A stretch of DNA of 12,427 nucleotides, from assembly GCA_025924755.1 (NCBI GenBank), contig JAICHT010000086.1, forward strand, positions 1-12,427, given 5' to 3'. The DNA is from Chitinophagaceae bacterium (GTDB lineage: Bacteria; Bacteroidota; Bacteroidia; Chitinophagales; Chitinophagaceae). Positions within the stretch are counted from its first letter, which is position 1. Each line of letters begins with the position of its first letter. Shown here piece by piece: positions 6,512-12,427 of the stretch. A program made the position numbers and the translations under genes. The notes below the pieces were generated by a model, which was not told where the DNA came from, did no database searches, and worked only from the letters and a program-made list of their open reading frames with translations.

Positions 6512-8779
6512 ATGCTTTTCGACCTGGATCTGGTAAATAAAGTTTATAAAGAACTGCCCGCAAAAATTGCGGCTGCCCGAGCTATTTTAAATAAGCCATT
6601 AACCCTGGCAGAAAAAATTTTATATGCGCATGCATATCACCCCTTAACGCAACCGTACGAAAGAGGTAAAGATTATGTAGATTTTTCGCCGGACCGTGTA
6701 GCCATGCAGGATGCTACAGCGCAGATGGCGCTTTTGCAATTTGATACGTGCGGCCGCAGCCGGGTGGCTGTACCTTCCAGCGTACATTGCGATCACCTGA
6801 TACAGGCGAAAGATGGTTCTAAGGCCGATTTAACAAGAGCTATGGATGTAAACCACGAGGTATACAATTTTCTTTCTTCCATATGCAATAAATACGGTAT
6901 CGGTTTTTGGAAGCCTGGTGCTGGTATTATTCACCAGGTAGTATTAGAAAATTATGCTTTTCCGGGCGGTATGATGATAGGCACCGATTCGCATACGCCG
7001 AATGCCGGCGGATTGGGAATGATAGCCATTGGCGTAGGTGGTGCTGATGCAGTAGATGTAATGGCCGGATTGCCGTGGGAACTTAAAATGCCCAAACTGA
7101 TAGGTATAAAACTTACAGGAAAACTTAGCGGCTGGACGGCTCCGAAAGATATTATTTTAAAAGTAGCCGGAATATTAACAGTAAAAGGCGGAACCGGTGC
7201 CATTGTTGAATATTTTGGTGAGGGTGCCGATAATCTTAGCTGCACTGGCAAGGCAACTATATGTAATATGGGTGCTGAAATTGGCGCTACATGTTCGCTG
7301 TTTGCTTATGATCAGAAAATGGCGAATTACTTAAAGGTTACTGACCGCGAAGAAGTAGCGGCACTAGCCGATGGTGTAAAAGAACATTTGCGTCCGGATG
7401 CAGAAGTATATGCCACCCCTGAAAAATATTACGACCAGGTAATTGAAATCAATTTAAGTGAACTGGAACCACACGTAAACGGACCGTTCACACCCGATTT
7501 GGCAACGCCTATATCTAAAATGGCAGAAGCAGTGGCCGCCAACGGCTGGCCCGATACTATTGAAGTAGCTTTAATAGGATCTTGCACCAATTCTTCGTAT
7601 GAAGATATCAGCCGGTCAGCTTCTGTAGCGGCGCAGGCCAAAGCCAAAGGCTTAAAAGTAAATAGCGAGTTTACGGTAACGCCGGGTTCGGAAGTAGTAC
7701 GTTTTACTACTGAAAAAGATGGTTATTTTAAAACCTTTGATGAAATTGGTGGCGTGATATTAGCCAATGCCTGCGGGCCCTGCATCGGGCAGTGGGCACG
7801 TCATATTGACGATCCGAGCCGTAAGAACACCATCGTTACTTCTTTTAATAGAAACTTTGCCAAGCGCAATGATGGCTTGTCCTCCACACATGCTTTTGTG
7901 GCGTCTCCCGAAATTGTAACAGCTTATGCTATTGCCGGAAAACTTTCTTTCAACCCGTTAAAAGATAAATTAACCAACAAAAAAGGCGAACAAGTGATGC
8001 TGGATGAACCGAAAGGTTTTGAGTTGCCGCCAAACGGTTTTTCTGTTGGCGACGCCGGTTACCAGGCACCAGCAGACAGTAGCCACCAGGTAAAAGTAAT
8101 AGTAGATCCGCAATCACAACGCCTGCAGTTATTAGAGCCGTTTCCTGCATGGGAGGGAACTGATTTAAAAGGATTGCGGTTGTTAATTAAAGTGAGAGGT
8201 AAGTGCACTACGGATCATATATCTATGGCAGGACCCTGGTTAAAATACCGTGGGCATTTGGATAATATCTCTAACAATATGCTGATTGGCGCTATCAACT
8301 TTTTTAATATGCAAACGGATAGCGTAAAAAACAGTTTAACCGGCGAATACGGGCCGGTACCGGCTACGCAGCGCCAATATAAAGCAGCAGGCATTGGTAC
8401 TGTAGTGGTGGGCGATGAAAATTATGGGGAGGGCTCTTCACGGGAACATGCTGCCATGGAGCCACGCCATTTAGGTGTAAGAGCGATATTGGTAAAAAGT
8501 TTTGCCCGCATACACGAAACCAATTTAAAAAAGCAGGGTATGCTGGCGTTGACATTTACTGATAAAGCCGACTACGACAAAGTGCAGGAAGATGACGTGA
8601 TTGATATTGATGGACTAACTGAATTTATACCGGGCCAGCAGCTAACGGTGGTATTACATCACAGCGATGGCACCACGGATGAATTTAAAGTAAATCATAC
8701 TTACAATCAGCAGCAGATCGAATGGTTTAAAGCCGGTAGCGCATTAAATTTAATTCGTCAGCAATTTGCAAATGCATAG
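6512..8779 (+). CDS. Aconitate hydratase, mitochondrial-type [4Fe-4S] aconitase
   Basis: The enzyme interconverts citrate and isocitrate through cis-aconitate in the TCA cycle, in the cytosol. It has 755 residues from 6512. The cluster ligands are Cys358 (GSCTNSSYEDI), Cys421 and Cys424 (NACGPCIGQW). The catalytic loop GEGSSREHAA holds Ser642 and Arg644. These numbers equal those of mature pig heart aconitase, showing a collinear enzyme of the mitochondrial subfamily rather than AcnA/IRP or AcnB. Other family blocks include the GTDSHTPNAGGLG substrate loop and a C-terminal swivel domain beginning around 555. The frame also has an ATG at 6473 preceded by an A-rich stretch, which would add 13 non-family residues; initiation there cannot be excluded. 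It is transcribed alone, with its own promoter-like box and a strong terminator. Citrate synthase and isocitrate dehydrogenase are not in the window. Confidence 0.95.
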   Translation: MLFDLDLVNKVYKELPAKIAAARAILNKPLTLAEKILYAHAYHPLTQPYERGKDYVDFSPDRVAMQDATAQMALLQFDTCGRSRVAVPSSVHCDHLIQAKDGSKADLTRAMDVNHEVYNFLSSICNKYGIGFWKPGAGIIHQVVLENYAFPGGMMIGTDSHTPNAGGLGMIAIGVGGADAVDVMAGLPWELKMPKLIGIKLTGKLSGWTAPKDIILKVAGILTVKGGTGAIVEYFGEGADNLSCTGKATICNMGAEIGATCSLFAYDQKMANYLKVTDREEVAALADGVKEHLRPDAEVYATPEKYYDQVIEINLSELEPHVNGPFTPDLATPISKMAEAVAANGWPDTIEVALIGSCTNSSYEDISRSASVAAQAKAKGLKVNSEFTVTPGSEVVRFTTEKDGYFKTFDEIGGVILANACGPCIGQWARHIDDPSRKNTIVTSFNRNFAKRNDGLSSTHAFVASPEIVTAYAIAGKLSFNPLKDKLTNKKGEQVMLDEPKGFELPPNGFSVGDAGYQAPADSSHQVKVIVDPQSQRLQLLEPFPAWEGTDLKGLRLLIKVRGKCTTDHISMAGPWLKYRGHLDNISNNMLIGAINFFNMQTDSVKNSLTGEYGPVPATQRQYKAAGIGTVVVGDENYGEGSSREHAAMEPRHLGVRAILVKSFARIHETNLKKQGMLALTFTDKADYDKVQEDDVIDIDGLTEFIPGQQLTVVLHHSDGTTDEFKVNHTYNQQQIEWFKAGSALNLIRQQFANA

Positions 8780-9075
8780 GTTTATTTAATCAGGAGTTAT
8801 AAATTAATAATTATTAATGAGCGAAGCTGTAAAAGGCTTCGCTCATTTTGTTGTTATACTAAATCAATGCTTATTGAAGTAAATTGAAGATTGCGGATTT
8901 TGTTTTCTCTTGCAAAATTCTTGAATGATATACCTACCAAATTTCTATAAAATTTTCATTAAAAAATAATTTTATATACAACTCCATTCCATATGCGGAA
9001 TTATTTTTCTGATAAGTTTATTGGTTTATTTTACCAGTTATGATATTGGCATTAATATTTCATCATTCATAATTA
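8780..9075. other. AT-rich intergenic region between aconitase and the UbiX gene
   Basis: This gap of about 300 bp separates two convergent genes. It contains the aconitase terminator (8816-8850) and, just before and overlapping it by 3 bp, a 16-bp perfect AT palindrome ATTAATAATTATTAAT (8803-8818). The 12-mer ATAATTATTAAT recurs at 9069-9080, across the UbiX stop codon. From 8855 to 9070 I see only AT-rich sequence, with stops in all frames, and no gene, RNA or repeat array. Confidence 0.6.
8816..8853 (+). terminator. Rho-independent terminator after aconitase
   Basis: A perfect 12-bp stem pairs AATGAGCGAAGC (8816-8827) with GCTTCGCTCATT (8836-8847), with an 8-nt loop TGTAAAAG. It is followed by TTGTTGTT, so a T-rich tract begins at 8846. 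The structure sits 37 bp after the aconitase stop. Confidence 0.88.
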
Positions 9076-9642
9076 TTAATCGTTTTCCTTTCCCCATCTG
9101 AAACTTTCATTTTTTAATCCCGCTAAATCTATCACCCGGTTTACTACCGTTAGTGCCGCTTCTTCTATAGTTTTAGGCAGGTTATAAAAAGAAGGAGAGG
9201 CCGGGCATATAATACCTCCGGCCAGCGTGACGGTTTCCATATTCCGGATATGAATCAAATTGTAGGGTGTGTCCCGCAGCACGCATATCAATTTTTTTCT
9301 TTCCTTCAGCATTACGTCGGCGCCACGGGTAACCAGGTCATTAGAGATGCCGGAGGCAATGCGACCCAATATGCCCATAGAGCAGGGTATAATAATCAAA
9401 GCGTCATATTGCGCAGAGCCGGATGCAAAAGGAGCCGTAAAATCTTTTATAGAAAAATACCGGGCGGCAAACGAATCGAAACTTGCATCACCTAACTCTG
9501 TTTGCCAAACCATTTTTGCATTGTCGGTAATTACTACAGAAAGCTCCGCAATCTGGTCTTGCAGTGAAGCCAGTTTTTGCAATAGCAATTTTGCATAAAT
9601 AGAGCCGCTGGCACCTGATATAGCTATAGCAATTTTTTTCAT
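9076..9642 (-). CDS. ubiX: UbiX-family flavin prenyltransferase
   Basis: UbiX joins a dimethylallyl group to FMN to make prenylated FMN, the cofactor of UbiD-type decarboxylases; it is not itself a decarboxylase. From ATG 9642 it has 188 residues, a normal length. The FMN-binding N-terminus is ISGASGSIYAKLL (7-19). Other conserved blocks are IIIPCSMGILGRIASG, with the Ser/Cys-containing phosphate site, then DVMLKERKKLI, a VLRDTPYNLIHIRNM segment, and GGIICPASPSFYNLP near the end. The frame can be extended six codons to a TTG at 9660, but the ATG fits the family. No ubiD is in the window, so the client enzyme is unknown; Bacteroidota generally use menaquinone, so ubiquinone synthesis is not implied. 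It is separated from the upstream peptidase gene by a terminator and must have its own promoter, though no clear TAnnTTTG box is present. Confidence 0.92.
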   Translation of the reverse strand: MKKIAIAISGASGSIYAKLLLQKLASLQDQIAELSVVITDNAKMVWQTELGDASFDSFAARYFSIKDFTAPFASGSAQYDALIIIPCSMGILGRIASGISNDLVTRGADVMLKERKKLICVLRDTPYNLIHIRNMETVTLAGGIICPASPSFYNLPKTIEEAALTVVNRVIDLAGLKNESFRWGKEND

Positions 9643-9715
9643 CTTCGTTTGTACTTTCAATCAATAATGAAGATACAAAGGCTAAACACATATAGTAAAA
9701 TATAGTTCATAAACT

Positions 9716-9744
9716 AAAAAGAGGCCTTGCAAAAGCCTCTTTTT
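9716..9744 (-). terminator. Symmetric rho-independent terminator after the DPP-IV gene
   Basis: A perfect 10-bp stem, AAAAAGAGGC (9716-9725) with GCCTCTTTTT (9735-9744), has a 9-nt loop. It lies 24 bp past the DPP-IV stop. A-tract and T-tract flank both sides, so it could work on both strands, but only the minus-strand peptidase transcript needs it here. Confidence 0.88.
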
Positions 9745-9767
9745 ATTGCGCCGGAAAAGAAATAGAA

Positions 9768-11921
9768 TTAAAATTTATTTTGTGCTTTCAACTCATTGAT
9801 CGGCGTGGTATTGTCCTTTAAATTATTCATCAGCCAGTCGGTCATTTTGTTCCACAAATGAAAGGTGGTATTGCCGCCATAGATGCCGTGATTTTTATTG
9901 GGATAATATGCGCTTTCAAAAACAATATTATTTTGTATCATAGCTTCTACCATCTCCACACTGTTCTGAAAATGCACATTATCATCTCCGGTTCCGTGTA
10001 TAATTAAAAATTTTCCTTTTATTTCTTTTACATGATTAATAGGCGAGTTATCGTCGTATCCCTGCGGGTTTTCCTGGGGTGTACGCATATACCTTTCGGT
10101 ATAGATATTATCATAAAACCGCCATGAAGTAACCGGGGCTACGGCAATAGCCGCTTTAAAAACAGCTGCACCTTTGGTAATAGCCAGAGAACTCATAAAG
10201 CCGCCATAGCTCCAGCCCCAATGACCAATGCGGTTCTTATCAATATACGGCAGCGTACCTAAATATTTGGCAGCATCAATCTGGTCTTCAATTTCATATT
10301 TGCCCAGTTGCAAATAGGTTTTCTTTTTGAATGCTTCTCCTCTAAAACCGGTGCCGGTATTATCCACACTTACCACAATAAATCCATTTTCGGCAAGTAA
10401 TTGGTGCCAGAAACTCACTGCACCAAACCGGTTGATTACCTGTTGTGAACCCGGACCGCCATAATTGCAAAACAGCACCGGGTATTTTTGGGAAGGATTG
10501 AAGTTGGACGGCTTCAATATCCATGCATTTAAGCTGTCACCTTTTGAGTTAGGTATCTTTATGAGTGCTGCTTTTGAAATCTCATAGTCTGCCATCGTAT
10601 TTTTTAACTGGCTGTTTTCCGATACTACATTTCCCTTTGCAGCGGTAACGCTTTTTTTATTAGCATGAATGGTATAAAGCGTAACAGTTTGCGGCGTATT
10701 GATATCAGATAAGTAGTCGTAAAATTTTGTAAAATCAGCATTAAATTCGGCACGATGCCAACCCCGGCCGCTGGTAAGCATCGTAGTTCTTTTTCCATTT
10801 AGGTCAGTAACAAATAAGTTCCGGTCAACAGGAGTAGGATACGCAGCAGTATAATACACCAGGCCATTTTTTTCGTCCACGCCATTCACATCGTCTATAT
10901 CATATGGCGCCTTGGTTAACTGTACTTTCTTTTTCCCATCCGTACTATATGCGTATAATTGGTTGTAGCCATTCATTTCGCTAGCAAACAGGAAGCGCTT
11001 ACCATCTTTTAAAAACCACCAGTTGTCGGTAATATCAATGTAGTATTTATTCGTTTCTTCATATAGCGGTTGTGCATTGCCGGTAGTTGCGTCGGTGGCT
11101 AATAATTTTAAATCGTTCTGGTGACGGTTCATCCAAAAAACCACCAGTTTGTTACCTGTTTGTTCCCATTTTATACGCGGAATATAGATGTCCCCCGTAT
11201 CGTATTGCGCCTTTACGTTTTGCCCCGTTGCTGTATTGTAAATATGGATTTCTATTTTCGAATTCTCTTCTCCTGCTTTTGGATATTTGTAGGTGTATTG
11301 CAGGTTATACTGGTTATTGTACATCGTGATATTATACTCCTTTACTTTGCTTTCATCAAAGCGGTAATACGCCAGGTAGTTGCTATTAGGGCTCCATTCA
11401 AATGCCCGGGTAAATTCAAATTCTTCTTCATACACCCAATCACAGTTTCCGTTAATGATATAGTTCCATTTCCCATCGGTTGTAACTGCTGTAGCTTTAG
11501 CCGAAGCTATATCATACACATACAAATTGTTATCAAAAACATAAGCAACTTTCTGCCCATCCGGAGAAAAAGTTGGGTGCATAATTTTACTCTGGTTCAG
11601 TGGAATTACTTTTTTAGTAGCTACGTCATACAAATAAACCGTTGCCCTGGAAGAACGCCTGTATATCGGTTCACGACCGTTAAAAAATAAAACACGTTTT
11701 TTATCGCTGCTTAACTGAAAATCGTTTGTGTTTATTTGTTGGCCATTCTCATCTTTTATATTCTTTGCATCAAATAAACTGTCGGTTGACGCTTCTTCAA
11801 ACCCTGCAAAGGTTTCATTACGGAAACTGCCTTTTTTGAAGATGTCTTCTAATGTAATTGCTTTCTTTTGAGCGATGGAAAGTAGTGGTAAGAAAAAGAG
11901 TATGACTACCAGGTTGCGCAT
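9768..11921 (-). CDS. Dipeptidyl peptidase IV (S9B family prolyl oligopeptidase-type), exported
   Basis: This serine peptidase removes N-terminal X-Pro or X-Ala dipeptides from peptides. It has 717 residues from ATG 11921, beginning with a signal peptide (MRNLVVILFFLPLLSIAQ, then KK), so it is periplasmic or surface-exposed. Residues about 50-460 form the N-terminal beta-propeller. This includes the DPP-IV glutamate pair that holds the substrate amino terminus (DWVYEEEF, Glu165-Glu167). The C-terminal alpha/beta-hydrolase domain carries Ser571 (GWSYGG), Asp646 (HGTGDDNVHF) and His678 (NKNHGIYGG), with the same order and nearly the same spacing as the human enzyme. The frame continues to ATG 11939, but the shorter start gives a cleaner signal peptide, and a near-consensus TACATTTA at 11946-11939 would place the transcript start below 11939. 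A terminator follows. The upstream neighbour on the same strand is an M1 aminopeptidase, which suits peptide breakdown. Confidence 0.94.
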   Translation of the reverse strand: MRNLVVILFFLPLLSIAQKKAITLEDIFKKGSFRNETFAGFEEASTDSLFDAKNIKDENGQQINTNDFQLSSDKKRVLFFNGREPIYRRSSRATVYLYDVATKKVIPLNQSKIMHPTFSPDGQKVAYVFDNNLYVYDIASAKATAVTTDGKWNYIINGNCDWVYEEEFEFTRAFEWSPNSNYLAYYRFDESKVKEYNITMYNNQYNLQYTYKYPKAGEENSKIEIHIYNTATGQNVKAQYDTGDIYIPRIKWEQTGNKLVVFWMNRHQNDLKLLATDATTGNAQPLYEETNKYYIDITDNWWFLKDGKRFLFASEMNGYNQLYAYSTDGKKKVQLTKAPYDIDDVNGVDEKNGLVYYTAAYPTPVDRNLFVTDLNGKRTTMLTSGRGWHRAEFNADFTKFYDYLSDINTPQTVTLYTIHANKKSVTAAKGNVVSENSQLKNTMADYEISKAALIKIPNSKGDSLNAWILKPSNFNPSQKYPVLFCNYGGPGSQQVINRFGAVSFWHQLLAENGFIVVSVDNTGTGFRGEAFKKKTYLQLGKYEIEDQIDAAKYLGTLPYIDKNRIGHWGWSYGGFMSSLAITKGAAVFKAAIAVAPVTSWRFYDNIYTERYMRTPQENPQGYDDNSPINHVKEIKGKFLIIHGTGDDNVHFQNSVEMVEAMIQNNIVFESAYYPNKNHGIYGGNTTFHLWNKMTDWLMNNLKDNTTPINELKAQNKF

Positions 11922-12073
11922 GAAATTATTTTTATGCATAAATGTACCGATTGAGTTTTAATGATAGTATTAATGATTTTGTGACACGTTATTATACTGT
12001 AATGGCTAACGCGTTGATTGGCTCTCTATACAACTTCATTGTACAATATGATTACTATATTAAAAATATATTA

Positions 12074-12427
12074 CTATGGATGATGCACCAGCTTTTCCGC
12101 TCTGAAAAGCATATCAGCCGACTGTAAAATTTTAGCTTTCAATTTTGGATTATATGCCGGATGTGCTTTTAAAAAATTTCTGACAACTGCAGCGGCTTCT
12201 GCTGATTGATAGGAGCCGAAAGTGGCGCCCAGCCAGGATTGTGGAAAAAAGATATCGCCGGTAAGTTGAATTTCCTGCAACAACTCCAGGCTTTCTTTTA
12301 AATACTTTTGAGAAGTGGCTGCCCGTAAAGGATGATGCAAATAATCTAATGCGGCTGTAACCCATGCTTCTTTTTGGCAGTTCTTTTCATCTTTTAAGGA
12401 AGCAAAAAAGGCATCACGGGTATGCAC
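12074..12427 (-). CDS. M1-family metallopeptidase (aminopeptidase), C-terminal end only
   Basis: Only the last 117 or so residues are present; the frame runs off the right edge. The segment resembles the C-terminal helical domain of bacterial M1 aminopeptidases: AWVTAALDYLHHPLRA, then GDIFFPQSWLGATFG, then AAVVRNFLKAHP, and LKAKILQSADMLFRA near the end. The zinc-binding HExxH and GAMEN motifs would lie outside the window and cannot be checked. The stop TAG is at 12076-12074. The DPP-IV gene starts about 150 bp downstream on the same strand, and the gap shows no strong hairpin, so co-transcription is possible. The family call rests on the helical-repeat pattern and is likely but not certain. 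Confidence 0.75.
   Translation of the reverse strand: MHTRDAFFASLKDEKNCQKEAWVTAALDYLHHPLRAATSQKYLKESLELLQEIQLTGDIFFPQSWLGATFGSYQSAEAAAVVRNFLKAHPAYNPKLKAKILQSADMLFRAEKLVHHP

Noticed and set aside
8803..8818. 16-bp AT palindrome as a possible operator
   Set aside because: It is made only of A and T in an AT-rich intergenic region, is downstream of aconitase rather than at a promoter, and partly recurs by composition at 9069-9080.
8986..9008. Short hairpin ATTCC...GGAAT followed by TATTTTT
   Set aside because: The stem is only 5 bp and the plus-strand transcript already has a strong terminator at 8816-8853, so it is probably chance in AT-rich DNA.
11121..11690. Plus-strand reading frame of 189 codons
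   Set aside because: It lies wholly antisense to the DPP-IV beta-propeller, whose protein is clearly real. Its Phe/Ile/Cys-rich composition is typical of a shadow frame.
1..12427. Search for a defence system, phage, transposon, CRISPR array or secondary-metabolite cluster
   Set aside because: No integrase, transposase, nuclease or toxin-like gene was seen, and no direct-repeat array or terminal inverted repeats. The genes belong to known housekeeping or envelope families.

Overview
The window looks like ordinary chromosomal DNA from a member of the Bacteroidota, most likely Chitinophagales/Chitinophagaceae. Reasons: the protein families and their sequence style (the GlmM N-terminus reading ALIKSISGIRG, a Bacteroidota-type PAP2 phosphatase, a PspC-domain mini-protein, a DPP-IV peptidase next to an M1 aminopeptidase), moderate-to-low GC, general lack of Shine-Dalgarno sequences, and several TAnnTTTG boxes of the Bacteroidota promoter type just upstream of genes. 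The genus cannot be fixed from the sequence alone.

Left part (1-2442, minus strand): a CNNM/CorC-type transporter-like protein cut by the window edge, a PAP2-family phosphatase 16 bp upstream of it (probably one transcript), and a class I SAM-dependent methyltransferase of unknown substrate. Centre (2547-6358): glmM (amino-sugar precursor for peptidoglycan and LPS) and an IscS/NifS-like cysteine desulfurase run on the plus strand. The desulfurase ends exactly where a convergent AraC-family regulator ends. That regulator follows a small PspC-domain membrane protein by 13 bp and is probably co-transcribed with it. Right part: a mitochondrial-type [4Fe-4S] aconitase on the plus strand with a strong terminator, an AT-rich gap, then on the minus strand a UbiX-type flavin prenyltransferase, a symmetric terminator, a secreted or periplasmic dipeptidyl peptidase IV, and the C-terminal end of an M1 aminopeptidase cut by the right edge.

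Most genes are single housekeeping or envelope functions with no common theme. Plausible functional pairs are PAP2 with the CNNM protein, PspC with AraC, and DPP-IV with the M1 aminopeptidase (peptide use). I found no mobile element, phage gene, CRISPR array, tRNA or rRNA, and no convincing new biological system. The points most worth a second look are a PAP2 protein whose motif-2 histidine is glutamine, the PspC-AraC pair, and a set of TAnnTTTG boxes that imply short leaders and shorter starts for several genes.
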